DNA of 64,000 nt, from assembly GCA_008711295.1 (NCBI GenBank), contig VUYV01000036.1, positions 571,187-635,186 of the forward strand, given 5' to 3'. Source of the stretch: Anarhynchus alexandrinus (lineage: Eukaryota; Chordata; Aves; Charadriiformes; Charadriidae). Made by a program: the position numbers and the translations under genes. Of the stretch, positions 50,927 through 64,000 are shown piece by piece; positions within the stretch are counted from its first letter, which is position 1; every line of letters begins with the position of its first letter. The notes beneath the pieces are model-generated. The model saw nothing but the letters and a program-made list of their open reading frames with translations, had not been told where the DNA came from and made no database searches.

Positions 50927-53900
50927 CCTAGAGTAGAAAGCCACATTTTATCTATATTCCTTCACAATCTGCATTACCTCAAATGTAGGATAGGAGTTTC
51001 TTTAAAACATACAGGAGAAATGGTACTTTTTCACCAAATGATGGGAGAGCGCAAAACGCTTCTGCCCCCACTTCTGACTTATATCCAAGAAGATACTTGC
51101 ACTCCTCAGACATCAAAGTTACTGCACTGCTACTCATTTGTTTATGCTTAGTGCTTCAGCAAAATGCAGTTGGGTGATCAGAACTCCACTTGCTATAACA
51201 CAGGCAAAAGGCACTTATTCAGTGATGACAGGGAGCAAAATATTATTTCCAAGCCAATGTATCTTAGGAACAATTCCAGCTATCCAGATCAACTTTTCCA
51301 GAGTCAGAAACTTCCATATATAGATTAAAAAAAGATGGGTTTGGCTCTTTGTAGGAAACTTTTTCAGTTTTGAAGGGTGTTTTATAAAATGACCGCTGCA
51401 GTCTTCGGTACAGTGGAAGCAGTCCTTCTTGACTCAGTCATGTCTAGCATGAAATCCTCATTGATTTTTGCTCCTTGTGAGACAACTGTCAGCAAAATGA
51501 TTTGCGCTATGTGTGCCTATAACTTGGTTTCCTGCTTAGATGTTCACTGTTAAGCCTGGTAACAGCAACAAACATTTCCAGCGGGATGTAGACAGATGTC
51601 TGTGCTGCTATTGCTCTTTCAATAAAGCCGCCTTTCAAAATCCCACTGTGATAGCAATCACAGCACAACTGCATAAAGCATCACAGGCACTGCCTATACA
51701 CAGCACATGAATCATATCTAAAGCTAGGAGAGTAACTCATGTTCATTCCCTTATGTTGGTGTTACAGTATATAACAGACCTTTCTCCAGCGGTCTAAAGC
51801 ATCGTCACAGATAAGGCCATGGGAACAGAGGGGCATGCAGGGCTCTCTCCCAGTGTTGTTATTCTTCTCACATAACTGACTGAAGTTAGCAATTTTATTT
51901 TGCTCAGGAACTAAATCTGGGTTTACGGCTGCTACCCAGGAATTCTTAATTGGTTTTAATCTCTTTTGTAGCTTTTTAATTGTAGCTTTTTAACTGCTGC
52001 ATCCTTACATGATAGCGATGAGCATGTGCCCACTTACATTCAAAAGGACTACTGGACAAAAAAGACTATTCCAAAATTTCTTCCTCTGTGCCTGTCTAAA
52101 CTACCGTATGGAAACTCAGCACTGTCATAAGTTATCCTACAATCACATGTCCAGATTTGAGACTTTAAGCCAGGGTAACACTTGGGGTACCGACAAGCTG
52201 TGTGTGTCCCCAGGGAGAGCAGGCAGTTCCCTTCTCAAGGACACAGCAGAAGCTGCTAGACTAGTTTTTTTTAGGCAGTAAAACTGCAGCCTCCATTTTC
52301 TCTTCTGTATTAAAGATCTTAATGTAGCCAACAGCAACAGTATAAAATTCACGGCACTCTGAAAGGGCACAGAAGCGCAGAAGAGTTCAAGAGGCTCTTT
52401 TTACATCCTCCCTTATGAATACATTCAGCACAGAACTGAAATAATTTGATCTCGTGCATACATAAAACATTAATAAATACACACTATTTTATAGGCCTTT
52501 TATGTATTACTTAAAGTAAACCTGTAAGAAAAAAAAAAATGTTCCTTATACATAGTATTTTTAAAACTTTGATGAGCCATTAACATGCAACCAGAGATTT
52601 TCTGGTTTGTACTGTATTTTTTCATCTATTCTGCATCGATTTCTATATGCCACAGACCACTCTTTTTCAGTCATGCTACTCTGAACTATGACTGTTGCTC
52701 TAAACCGATGGTCTAGCCAGACCATTTCTAATGGCCATATCAAAATATGAAAGGCTGGGGGAGGGGGGAAGAACAACATGCTTTCATGAATCAACACTTC
52801 ACAACCCCAAACCAACCCATTAAAGTAAATTTTAAGTAACTAAGACAAGCTACTGAGTGGCTGGTCCAAAGAAGTAAACCTGACATACAGTGCAACTAAA
52901 AAACCCCACATTATTCTTTACCCTGGCTTTCCAGGGTGCCTTAGTGCATATTAAGTTGCTATACCTGTGGCTAACAAAGGATTCTAGCATCCCATTGAAG
53001 TCTTTTGAGAAATGATGCCAAAGGTAGAGGCTTCACCCACCCAAGAAGTTTTTATAGCTCTAAAGCACTGGAAATTGGAAGAAAGATCATTACCACACTT
53101 TTACAGGGGACTTCTGGGCACACCGTCGTAAATTGCTGTTCAAAGCTCCACTTACTTGGAGTTCTAAAGTAACTCATAACTCATTCGGAAGAAAAGATAA
53201 TGCCAAACAAAATAAAGCAAGTTAAACATGGTATTGTTAGGTTTTCAAGCAGAAGAGACAATAAATATCCTTGAGTTAGTAATTACTTTGTAGAGTTGCC
53301 TTATTCTAGAGTCCTGCCACAGATCATCATTATCAGACTAAAGTCAGAGTTTAAAGCACTATAAAGCCTATTAAAATGGAAGGGATTTTTTTTATATTAA
53401 TTTGAATTAAGCAACAAATTGGCAATTTGACATGGTATAATATAAAGGCCTGCTCAGTAACAGCTTTAACGTTTACCCAAAATTGCTATAGGAAAGTTCA
53501 TAGTTTTGATGTCCTCCTAAATCGTCATTAGTTATGTTTACATAGCAGTTAAAAATGCTGATGTTACCAAACTCTAATATGGTATTAGAGATAAAAATGG
53601 AAAAATATCACCACATCACAGACCAGAAAACATAGGATAAGGTGTCCATGGAAGCTTTTTTGCCCTCCTCACTATTTGGAGTAAAAGCTCATCTCTGTCA
53701 GCTCCACGGGCTATCAGAAATGTAATGTTAGAATCACAGCATGGTTCTAATCAAAACAGTTTGAATTAAAACTGTAAATGTAAACTGTACCTTAGAGTAA
53801 GTATAAACATGAAACATTTCCTTCCCATAGAAGAACAATTTCTCATAGCTAGAAAGATGAACATGCAAACGAGGGGGAGCGCACAGCAAAGAAAATTTTA

Positions 53901-56900
53901 ATTCTGCCTCAGTGCCCATGTTTTTGGTCATTTTGAGAATTAGCGTATGGAAGGCCAAACACATTGTTCAAAGTTATAAATCACAATGAATGAACACAGA
54001 TGCATCAGCAGGACAATGATGCTGGATTTCAGCCTCAGGCATATAAATATTTGCATGCCAAATTAAATATCAGAACATGGAAAAAATGTCCTCAGCAAAT
54101 ACACTAAGAGCATACCTAACACTATACACTCGACTGATTAAGGTGAATCCAACACTGAACTTGTTCAGTAGCCAAAACTTTTGATTTCACTGAACCACAA
54201 TGACTCTCTGTGTATCCTGCCACTTTTACCACTTTGGATTGTCCTGGGATAAACTCCTTGTGCCTCTTCAAGAATTTGCATAAGAAACAAGAAAGTACTC
54301 AGCTTCACGCTTGCCTACACTACCAATACAGGAAAAACAGTTCAGACACAAGAAGACAAATGGGGTTTGATGCATCTGGAAGGAACACTGCCCGCTGCCT
54401 AACAGACAGCATAGCTGAAAATGCACAAGAGACGGCTATTTTGCTTCAGTGCCAAAAGCATTCATTCAATATATTACTTGAAAATAAGTAACTCTAGAGG
54501 AAGCATACAAATTAATGCCAAGCTTTAAAAATACTCTTTTCTCAGTTGAATGCTTTCCTAAAGAGTGCCTGATCTTGCTGGGTACTGCCTACCACCAATG
54601 TCTGACTTGGGGCAGTCTCAAGTCACCCACTGTCTTGAGCTTTCCCTGCTCCATCCACCGCGAGCTGGCTACTGGCACACACCTGTTGTCCTCCCCAAAC
54701 TTTCCGTCTGGGAACGCTGATCCCATAGCAGCAAAGCCAGTGTGTGTCGCATATTCCAAGAGGGCAGATGTTTATTCTCATACACTGGAAATGGCCCATC
54801 AAAACCTTACTGGTAGCCTTGTTCTCTCGCTTATTAAAGACTCTTAATGAGGCAACGGTTACTGTCCCTCTCCTTTCAGTGCCTATGGAAACCACCAAGG
54901 TCCCATCTCATTCTTGCCTCTACCTCTCTAGAGAAAAAAAAACAGCTTTAGCTCCTACCAGCAATGAGTATACTTCCATGGTGCATGGGAAAAAGCTTAC
55001 TCCAACCCAGAATCTTTAGACAGGACAGGCCAAAAGCCGAGTAGGCAGGGCACACTCTCACTGTATAGAAACCCATGTCCAAATAGGCAACCAGCTTGGG
55101 TTAATCATTTGCCATCAGAAGGATGTGCCACAAATGTCTGGCCGAAACATTGCCTGCAGGCAGGGCTGTCGGGGCATTAGTTTGTGTTCCCTCTCATGCA
55201 GGGAATGAGACTGTCCCCAAAAACAAGAGGAGCGAGTGTGCATGAGCATCCCCACGGCTGGGACATCTCTTAGCACGCGTGCCCACTCCTGCGTGGGCCT
55301 TTTCACAAAGTGTTTCACAGAAGCTGAAGAGACTTCAAGCCCAGCTACAGATGAATAAGACATTTTGATTTTTGTTGTGTCTAGAGACTGGACTAATTGG
55401 ACATGTAAACACTCTGTGTTTACAACTTTAGAGAGTGCATTTTGGGGCAGATTTTACAAAAATCCACCACAATCTTTGAGTGCTTCATTTTCCAACTTGA
55501 ATGTTATTTTAGGATTTGGGGGTTGTTTGCTTGTTTTAAGAAATGTATTTGGGAGTTTTACACAGTACAGACAGATTACTGTGTGTCCCATTTAGTATTT
55601 GGCTATATTCAATTCATTAAGCCATTTTTCTCTTCTCAGTACCAAATTTATTCCAACCAAGAGGAACACAACACTCCCTTGTAGCCTGAACTGATAACAC
55701 ATGCCATTATTACAACGATTTTTCTGTTTGCATTTTAGAGAAATTTGTTCCTCCCTATGTCCATCAAAAATAAAATAAGCATGCATAAATTCTGGTGAGT
55801 AAATTGGACTTTAGGACACGATAATATCAAGCAAAACACCTTTGAAATCCATTCATCTTGTGCTGCATTTCTTACAGCTATAAACCAAGACTTTCTTATT
55901 GGTCATAGGTATCAGAACATGAGACAAGATGAAAATTAAGATACCTCCACACAGTGAGTCAAACTGTATAATAAGAGACTTCGGTGTAACATCCAGAACA
56001 ATTTTGGCCTCAAAAAGTTAGTGTGGAGAAAGCACAGGCAATACCCCGTGAACAGGCATCGCTTGTTAGATTTTGGTTCCCTTTTGAAAGTGATACAGGT
56101 TCAGAAAAATACCACCTCTGCCAGACAAACACAACCACCAAATCCTACAGCCGGGCTCGCCAGCCCCAGGTACTGTGCAGGCACTGTAGCAATGAGGGGC
56201 AAAGGTCTAGAAGGGGGCACACAGTGCAGTACAAGGCACAAAACATGTTCTTCTATTCACAGAAGAAAACAGAAAGTTTCCAATGTTTATTCCTGTATCC
56301 AAGCTCTTCAGAAAGCTCTTAAAGATACAGAATAACCCTTAGTTTAATAATTAGTATGAAAGACTCACATTAAATTCGTAAGTCAAATTCCTAATAGGAA
56401 AGATAATTTCTTTATATTGACTTTACTGAACTTTTCTGTATCAGTGTTGAATCTTTAACATTTTTTTAAACTTTAGTTTTTATTGATAAGTAACACAGTT
56501 TTATTTACTTCGAAAAGTCTTGGCTTTGTAACATTTTGTCTATTCACTTTTATTTTCTACATTGCTTATAAAAATACACTAATGGCATTTAATACAATGC
56601 AAGTTTTCAGACTTGCATAGCAAAAATTGCTTCTAGTTCATGCTGCATCATAAATCGGGGGTTTACTGAACTGCCTATATTCATATTTTATAAAGATAGG
56701 GAACATCATCATGCACCTTCCACGTACACCTTTGACTCAAGTCACTGAATGGCAGCTTTATGTCGATGACATTTTCCTTACTATTCCCAACTCCTTACTT
56801 AGGAAATAACATTATTCTTTTCCATTATTCTGGCTTGTTTCGATATGTTTTGGTTTTCTTTTCCTTCAAATCACTGCTCTTTTTCTATGGTATTATTATA

Positions 56901-58894
56901 CATTTTATGCCCACCTTGAATTTACTTCCTTGTGGTTATTCCACCTTTTCTTTATATTCTATACCTACTTTTCCTAGAACATACTCCTAGTGACAGAAAC
57001 TGATGTTGTGATCTATAAAACCAGGCTTCTATAGCTTGTGATTCCTGCTACACGAGCTAAAAGAGCGAGTGGCAAACAAAGTTAAATAGGAGAGTAAATG
57101 AAGGACCCCATTGTGTCAGTATTTCTTCTCTTCCAATTTTACCACTTACTGTGACTGTGTCAAAGCAAAGTTAAAAAACATCAAATCAGGTTTAATAATT
57201 TTCTTATGTCAGCTGAATGACCATACTTCTGTACCTGCATGTTTTAGCATGCCCTGTTTTTAGGAATTTGTGTTACATTTAGTCCACATCCTCTTTGTTC
57301 AGCCATTCCATGAAATGGTACTCAACAGTGAAAAAAGTCTGTGTCCTATGAAAAGCTGTCCAGGCTGGCCTGTGCTCAATCACCTTTCTTATCAACTTGA
57401 AAAAACATGTTTGAGTCTTCTTTTATCATTTCTGCAACTGCATAGAGAATTATTTCAAATTTCCTTCTTTTCTATAATGAAGTAGTTCTAATAATTTGTA
57501 CCTCAAACTCTTCCAACTTCTTAAGACATATAGATTCCATTACATCTCAATGGTCAGTTCAAAAGGCAATTTGCTTCAACACATATTGTGAGAATGAAAC
57601 CATTTAAATATAAATGAATAACAATTACACTGGAAGTGTTGCTTTCAATAAAGAGAGACTTTGATACAAGTTTACAGCCTGTTCATTAAAATTAATTAAT
57701 TAATTTCAAGTGGCACCAGTACAAGATTTGATGTTATTCACCATAATTTCAAAATAAACCACACAGACCGCTTCAAGTTATTAACTGGTTCCTATTGCTC
57801 TAAGTACAGACACAAATGCATAATCTGAAATTTAAACTCGGTCTTGCAAATATTTTGGAGTACTGCATTGCAGTCACTTCCTCAAAGCACCACAAAGAGC
57901 CATGGAGGACTGTCACAGCTTCCCTGGGAATAACGTCAGCTCATTAGAAAATTGAAATAATGGGACTGTCTGGAATATCTCAACATCCCAAATTCTAAGG
58001 ACACATAATGCAATGGTATGAAAAATTCCAACATTCTGAAAGCATTATGTTGGAAAGTTGAATATGTTTTTTTGTCAAGACTCTGTAAAATAATAGTTAT
58101 TTAAGACAGTTCCTGTCCAGTATCAGTCTTAAGGCTATTTTACTTCAAATTTTCATCCTGCTGAAATCATTGAATTATTTTATTGTGGTTGTTCAAGCTT
58201 TTTTTTTTATTATTTGGCAAATCCTTTCTATGGTAACCTGCTTTAGAATAAAATTGCTGTGAAACTCTTACATCTTTGAAAGGCATTCCTAGACACATCC
58301 ACTTTTCCTTTTCCTGAAATGCTTCTCACAAAAATAGCTCATCTAATGTTTTCTCCTAATGTCACACACTAGCAGGAAATTACACCGCTTACTGGAGATT
58401 AGGCCTTATTTTGCAGCAGCAGGAGGAAATCTAAAGCACCACCAATCCAAATAGACAAAGATTATTATATCCGATTTTCAGATACAGAACTGAAGAATTG
58501 CCAAAAATAAGATCACGTAACTCAGAAACAGGTTACTTCATTGAATTTGCTGGGACCTATCCTCTGATTAATATTAATTTTTTGGAAGACTGAAACCCCC
58601 ATGCAACTCTGAGAAACACACTGAGTCCTCTGGAAGGAGTCCTGAGGACTGAGCTCTGTTCACCTCTACATTTCTTTGGTAGCTGACCCAACACTCCCTG
58701 TTCCCCAGAACCTCACATGATGTAGCCAGATACCCAGGGACGAAGTAGCTACCCAGCAATAAGAAAAGAAACTGTGCTACTAAGACAGAAAACTACAATT
58801 AAACCAGAACCGCTCTGTTCTCACAAGAATGAAGAAAATGTGTTCCTTTTTACATCTGTGCAACCCTCTACAAAAAAACCCACTGTGCCGTTTT

Positions 58895-58955
58895 GGGGGT
58901 TGGACTAGATGATCTCCAGAGGTCCCTTCCAATCCTGACCATTCTGTGATTCTGT
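58895..58955 (+). mobile_element. CR1 LINE 3' tail
   Basis: About 60 bases of CR1 3' UTR: GGGGGTTGGACTAGATGATC, then CCAGAGGTCCCTTCCAATCC, ending TGACCATTCTGTGATTCTGT. It has the same 3' end type as the copy at 1-583. It is severely 5'-truncated and has no coding sequence. Confidence 0.92.
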
Positions 58956-61080
58956 CTTGTTATTTTATAGACAGCAACAATCTTTGTCAGGCCGGCTGAC
59001 ACTTTTCTTGAGTCACGTGCATTTCTTATATTTCAGTAACAGCATACATTTCTATGATGTGTTCTGCTATAATGTTATTGATGTACACAAAAAAATCAGA
59101 ATTTCTAAATTAAATTTTAAATTCCTTAAATTAATAAAGCATTTTCTATTTTTCAGTATTTTAGCCATTATTTGTAGAGAATGGGTAGAAACCACCAAGA
59201 CCTTCATGTGACATTCATTTTCTGTATTTGTGAGATCAATGTCAGATGGTATGTGCTAATTCCCTACATTTATTTCAGTCTTATCAGAAAACAGTAACCA
59301 CCATACTATTGTAGCCATAATACAACCTTCCCATATATAGTCCCACAGAAAGCAGGAATGGTATAACACATTTGATGTAAAAGCCCTAAAAAACAGGAAA
59401 TGAAAAATCAAGTCACTAGTCAGTACCCACATCCTAATCCCTTCCCAACAGGCACATATCTTCAACAACAACCTATACATTTCCCTAGTAATCATAATTA
59501 TGTTCTCCTCAATTTCCAATTTCTAAATACATTCCCCACCAAATTGCCTTTACCTCTCAGAACAGTAGTACAGGTTTGGTAAAAAAGTTTGGATAAAGAA
59601 GGCCAAGAAAGGTGACTTGAATAACAAGAAAGAACATGACGTATTGTACTATGCTAATTCAGTGCTGACGAAGTTTTGCAGTCAAGCAGTTGCTATTTAT
59701 TGGAATAAATGCCAGAAATTAAGCAGAATAAACTCTAATGTTCAAAATATGTGCACGCTCTATCATACACTGAAGCTACATAAAACCAGCAAATGCCAAG
59801 AATTGCATATTATAGTAGTGACTATAAAAAAATCCAGTTTTTAAAAACAAAAGCTATTTGTTTCGGGCTTACATGAAATCTCTCTCAAAACTGTGTAATT
59901 CAAAATGTTTTTAATGAAATACCCGACAGCATTCCTCAGATTGCCATGAAATTTTCAGCCACACCCACATTTCAAAAACTGTCTTCTAATACATTATGTA
60001 CAAACAAAATATAACTGTTTGAGATTTCATATTGAAAAGCCACCTGCTTTTAGAGGAAAGAAAAAGAGTTTAAGTCCTTCCTAAAACAGAATATAAGAGT
60101 TCTTTTCAAGTCTGATATGCTGCTTATAGACCACAATAAAATTCTGAAGACCTTCAGTGTAAGTTAGTTTTCTAATATATTACATACCAGAGTAAAAGAT
60201 AAGTAATTTCGAAATAATACAAAGAGATGATGGTAATGACTGCTTAAAGAAAAAAAGGTCACCTTTGAGTTATTTCTAGATGAGCCTTTCAATAAGGACT
60301 CATTGCTGAAACCAAAACCTTTATCATCTACAACACTCCTTCAAATTATGATAGTGGGTTACTGCAGGATTACAGCTTTATGTTTGGATTCCTTACCCCC
60401 TGTCACACTGCAAGCTCAACAGTAGGGCTCCGTTCAGAAAGAACTCATCTTTCTACACAGACATCAATACATCTACATTCAAAGGCTCATCCCAGTAGAA
60501 TAACAATCCCTTAATTTGCAAGGAAAGAGCAACACGTGCAACTTAGATAGGAACGCTGATGACACAGTAGCAGTTACAAATAAAGAGACCTGATATAATG
60601 GTTATCAACCATTGCAAGCATGAAAGACTAAAATTAAGGATCAGTTCTTCATGCAATTGAGTTCAATTTTCCCTCGTACAATCTATTGTTTTATAGTCCC
60701 CTACCATGTCTTGCTCTTCTTTCTGAAGTTGTGTCACACCACAGGCATACTCTATGATTCTATCATCATCTTCATTTTGTTGGTACAACAAGAATGGTAA
60801 CGAGGAAGTGGGATTGCAAGCTGCTGCTCTGTAAAGTAGCTTTTTACCACAGGGGTGTTACTGAAAGTAGCCATGGATTAGACCTTAACTTAATTTCAGA
60901 ACCATTCCTTTAATTAGAGAAACAACATGCATATAGGTTGGTCAACCTTACCTACAAGTAGCTCTGGAACAGCAGACACTTACAACGTGAAACATTACAA
61001 ATTAATTAAAATAAAGCAATTACATGATTAACAAAAGTGAAAGGTAAAATAATACAACATGCACTTGGATTACCCTGATA
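58956..61080 (-). other. BCKDHB: Last intron of BCKDHB, no further features
   Basis: AT-rich sequence with no exon recognised. A CTATGATTCTAT word at 60751-60763 resembles a CR1 tail but has no CR1 sequence beside it. Confidence 0.6.
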
Positions 61081-61630
61081 CAAATTCCTAAGACCAAGAT
61101 CCTCGGTCTCTCCAGTTGCTGGCACCTGCACACACAATTCCCTACTCAGAGTCCCACTCCAGCTGCTGGGACAGACATTCATCCTAATTTACACACCACA
61201 ACACAGAGACACACGCTGCAGATTCCTACAGTAACTGGGCTTCGATACCATCGTCTGTCCAGTAGCTTGCCCTGGATCCTTGATCTCCACAGCTGTCTCA
61301 CCCACTGCCAGACACACCACCAATGGGTCTCTCAGTTGATCCCAGACCCCACAGGCTCTGCAGTAGCTGGCTTGGATGTACTGGTTCCTCCAGTTGCCAA
61401 CTTCTCCAGCTGACTCACTCTCAGACACACACACACATACATACACACACACCTCTGACTCACTTAACCTACTCCCAGCTAGTCCAGCTTGATATTTGGG
61501 AGCGACAGGCACCAACAAACTCACCTGCAGCCAGTCCAGCACCCCAGGCACAGTGGTCCCCATGACCCATACTCTCACTCCAGTGGCTGGGACTTAGACC
61601 TCCATACACACATGCACACACGGAAAAGAG
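61081..61630. repeat. Degenerate repeated-motif tract (CCAGYWGCTGG-like)
   Basis: The word CTCCAGTTGCTGG/CTCCAGCTGCTGGGA and close variants recur about every 40-70 bases (near 61110, 61157, 61226, 61259, 61357, 61390, 61406, 61477, 61579). They alternate with CA-rich stretches such as ACACACAC and CTGACTCACT. It looks like a decayed minisatellite, or the inner part of a retroelement that contains such repeats. It is next to the LTR-like segment and may belong to the same insertion. Confidence 0.55.
61423..61453. repeat. (CA)n microsatellite
   Basis: AGACACACACACACATACAT followed by ACACACACACC; TG-rich on the minus strand. It is embedded in the repeated-motif tract. Confidence 0.9.
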
Positions 61631-62141
61631 TGAGTCTTACCCAGGAAAATAGTTAGAAATGGATTTTAATGAGAAGACAGGACACATCATGCTGATCAGG
61701 CACAGGGCAGGGCCAGTCATACCAACCGGCCTGTTTATATGCAGCCAGTCCTTTTTATCACTTTATTTCTTAGTTTTCCCATACCTAGTCCTCCCCAAAC
61801 CACCTTGGCCCCCACCTCTCCCCACCTTTGTTTCCTCCTCTGAACATCCCATAAGTCTTGTATGATACCAAAATGCTCCTCCCTGCATCACATAAGAAGT
61901 CCCAAACACTGGCAGGCAGCAACCCCCCTCAGTCTGCAGAGTGGTCCAGAATGTCCCTGATCCTGGGGTGCTGGGTGTCCCCGACCTGGCCCATGGGGCT
62001 GAGGCTGGGGACAGCCCTGGCAGGAGCTGGGTTGGCGGCTCCATCTCCCAAATTGGGTTATTGGGGTTCCCCTGGCTGCCACTGTGTTTCTTGGGCTCCT
62101 TTCGCATGTGTGTGAGGAGACGAGCCTTCTATCACACAACA
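61631..62141 (-). mobile_element. Possible degenerate solo LTR-like segment
   Basis: Read on the minus strand, this GC-richer block has a TATAAA (61739-61734) and, 69 bases on, an ATTAAA poly(A)-type signal (61670-61665) followed by a T-rich stretch. This is the compact promoter plus polyadenylation layout of a retroviral LTR. A TG at about 62141 and a CA at 61631 could be the ends, giving about 510 bp. I see no primer-binding site, no internal retroviral genes and no second LTR, and the family is not recognised. It could instead be another repeat class or unique sequence. Confidence 0.33.
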
Positions 62142-62470
62142 TAATCTACTCCTGTTTCCCTTTCCCCCTTCATCTCTCTTTGAAAACATCCTGTTTCTCT
62201 CTTTTTTCTTGTTCTTTCCCCCCCTGTTTTCTTCACACCTCCCCCCCCTTTTTAACAGACACAAATGCTGGATTTACATTCTTTTATATTACAAGTGAAT
62301 AATGTACTGATGATTTCCACACCCAACGCCTCATTATTTTGGAAGTGACATCTCAGTGGGCCCTTCTCCAAGGCTTCTCAAACTGCGCTCCAACCATATG
62401 CCTAATGCAAAAGTAGTTTAGTACCCTCTCTGCTGAACGTGACAGTTTTGCAAGCTTTTATACAGAATAC
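62142..62470 (-). other. Intronic spacer between LTR-like block and CR1
   Basis: Pyrimidine-rich sequence on the plus strand with C-runs (near 62217-62223 and 62241-62248). No gene or named repeat was recognised. Confidence 0.5.
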
Positions 62471-63330
62471 AATCATAGAATTGTCTAGGTTGGAAAAGAC
62501 CTTTAAGATCATCGAGTCCAACTGCAAAGCTAACACTGCCAAAATCACCACTAAACCATGTCCCTAAGTGCCTATATGTCTTTTGAATACCTCCAGGGAT
62601 GGTGACTCAACCACTTCCCTGGGCAGCCTGTTCCAATGCTTGATAACCCCTTCGGTGAAGAAACTTCTCCTAATATCCAATCTAAACCTACCCTGGTACA
62701 ACTTGAGGCCCTGTCCTCTCATCCTATCACTTGTTACTAGCGAGAAGAGGTCGACCCCCAGCTTGCTACAACCTCCTTTCAGGTAGCTGTAGAGAGTGAT
62801 AGGGTCTCCTCTGAGCCTCCTTTTCTCCATACTAGACAACCATAGTTCCCTCAACCACTCCTCGTAAGACTTGTGCTCCAGACCCCTCACCAGCTTCGTT
62901 GCCCATCTTTGGACACACTCCAGCACCTCATTGTCTTTCTTGTAGTGACGGGCCCAAAACTGAACACATTATTCAAGGTGGGGCCTCACCAGTGCAGAGT
63001 ACAGGGACACGATGACTTCCTAGTCCTGCTTGCCACACCATTCCTGACCCAAGACAGAATGCCATTGTCCTTCTTGGCCACCTGAGCACATTGCTGGCTC
63101 ATATTCAGCCGGCTGTTGACAAACACCCCCAGGTCCTTTTCTGCCAGGCAGCTTTCCAGCCACTCTTCCCCAAACCTGTAGCGCTGCATGGGGTTGTTGT
63201 GACCCAAGTGCAGGACCTGGCACTTGGCCTTGTTGAATCTCATACCATTGTCCTCAGCCCATCAATCCAGCCTGTCCAGATCCCTCTGTAGAGCCATCCT
63301 ACCCTCAAGCAGATCAACACTCCTGCCCAA
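62471..63330 (-). mobile_element. CR1 LINE 3' part (ORF2 C-terminus and 3' UTR)
   Basis: This is the longest CR1 copy in the window. On the minus strand it starts near 63330 in the post-catalytic part of ORF2 (SVDLLEGR, RDLDRLD, then [39 protein letters not shown]). It continues with [20 protein letters not shown] and ends in [18 protein letters not shown]. The 3' UTR runs to 62471 and ends ATTCTATGATT. Damage includes a TGA at 63264-63262, a frameshift near 63020 and a TAA at 62971-62969, so it is inactive. It lies in the same orientation as BCKDHB and could supply cryptic splice or poly(A) signals. Confidence 0.95.
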
Positions 63331-64000
63331 TCAATATGAAGTACTAACTGTACCTGTATTGAATTTATCCTATCATCTGTTGCTCACTTCAGAATATCCA
63401 CTGAGATCATATCCGAAACATCAGTAAAAAGGGCAAAGTCATATCACACAGAGTTTTAACTACACCACTTCATCCTGTTCTTAGTTTTATGTGTTTGAAA
63501 AATCAGAGTAAATGACTACTTGATACAATAATGTGCCCCTTTAAAATATTCTGTATTTGACACAGAATAAATCTTATTTAATATGCTCTCCAAACACTGT
63601 TTTTAATCTCTCATATGCAAAAAGAAAACTCTTCAACATAGTTTTCTCCTACAGTTCATGAGTGAAAGCCATCATTTCCATTCGTACTCTTTTCCTTGAA
63701 GTGTACATCACCACGAAGTGTTTGTGACAGTTAAACTTTTAAAATAACCCGTGTACTTTTATTCACCTTATTTCTATGATGAGAGACCTCACAGCAAGGA
63801 TGGAATAACAATATGGAAACTAACCATCTAATCCAACTGAACACACTTTATTGAACTGTTATTACTTCCATGTGTAACAGGAAACTAAAGCCAACTGCAA
63901 TCCCTAATTTTTGGCATTCACAGTATGCATTGTATCCAGCAAAAGTGAATTTCACTTTTCATCTTTATTTTTACTGCACAGTGATATTAGACATATGGAC
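63331..64000 (-). other. BCKDHB: Last intron of BCKDHB, right edge of window
   Basis: AT-rich sequence with no exon, transposon or unusual repeat that I can identify. The intron presumably continues past the window. Confidence 0.6.

Larger units (their letters stand above)
44786..58894 (-). other. BCKDHB: Last intron of BCKDHB, middle part
   Basis: No BCKDHB exon was recognised. The sequence is AT-rich, with one T-tract (47943-47967), a purine tract and assembly gap (50697-50926) and a hairpin at 47759-47783. The 45.6-48.0 kb part is of mixed composition with few simple runs and might include conserved non-coding elements. ORFs between 54210 and 55360 have no recognisable product. Confidence 0.65.

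Noticed and set aside
50494..51151. ORFs running through the N stretch
   Set aside because: They are made open by unknown bases and are artefacts of the assembly gap.
60751..60763. CTATGATTCTAT as a CR1 3' tail
   Set aside because: Only the tail-like word is present; no CR1 3' UTR precedes it on either strand.
61323..61565. ORF over the CA-rich tract as a gene
   Set aside because: The peptide is mainly a translated (CA)n repeat (HTHIHTHT-like), and the tract is repeat-derived.
16466..64000. Other BCKDHB exons
   Set aside because: I searched by eye for the minus-strand counterparts of TGRLLISHEAPLTGG, VIDLRTIIPWDVDTICK and EGSDVTLVAWGTQ and found nothing convincing; an alignment could still reveal one.

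Overview
The window looks like avian nuclear DNA. It is AT-rich and poor in interspersed repeats. Most of the repeats I can recognise are CR1 LINEs, either 5'-truncated or internal pieces, several ending in the CR1-type 8-bp tail (ATTCTGTG or ATTCTATG units). The one protein-coding element I can support is the terminal coding exon of BCKDHB, the E1-beta subunit of mitochondrial branched-chain 2-oxoacid dehydrogenase, on the minus strand at 16325-16465. A crocodilian or turtle source is possible from CR1 alone, but the low repeat density favours a bird.

Layout. 1-583 is a nearly open CR1 3' end. 584-15.7 kb is intergenic DNA downstream of BCKDHB, with two more CR1 3' fragments (4750-5157, 13200-13537), a GC-rich block (about 1.5-5.87 kb) and several short perfect inverted repeats. 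About 15.77-16.32 kb is the likely proximal BCKDHB 3' UTR. 16325-16465 is the last coding exon, with its splice acceptor at 16466-16467. From there to 64000 I found no other BCKDHB exon, so the simplest reading is that more than 47 kb is the last intron of BCKDHB, read right to left.

The intron holds a CR1 3' scrap (19174-19228, minus), an internal CR1 reverse-transcriptase fragment that has lost its catalytic motif (43990-44785, plus), a CR1 3' tail (58895-58955, plus), a long CR1 3' fragment (62471-63330, minus), a possible degenerate LTR-like segment (about 61631-62141, minus) beside a degenerate repeated-motif tract, simple repeats, and an assembly gap of 194 Ns (50733-50926) abutting a purine tract.

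There is no operon-like arrangement, CRISPR array, tRNA or rRNA. Long ORFs in the GC-rich left part are open in several frames and on both strands and look like chance. I did not find a convincing new biological system. The more unusual observations are the cluster of short perfect hairpins, a canonical G-quadruplex pattern, a GC/CpG-rich island in the intergenic region, and blocks that could be conserved non-coding elements.
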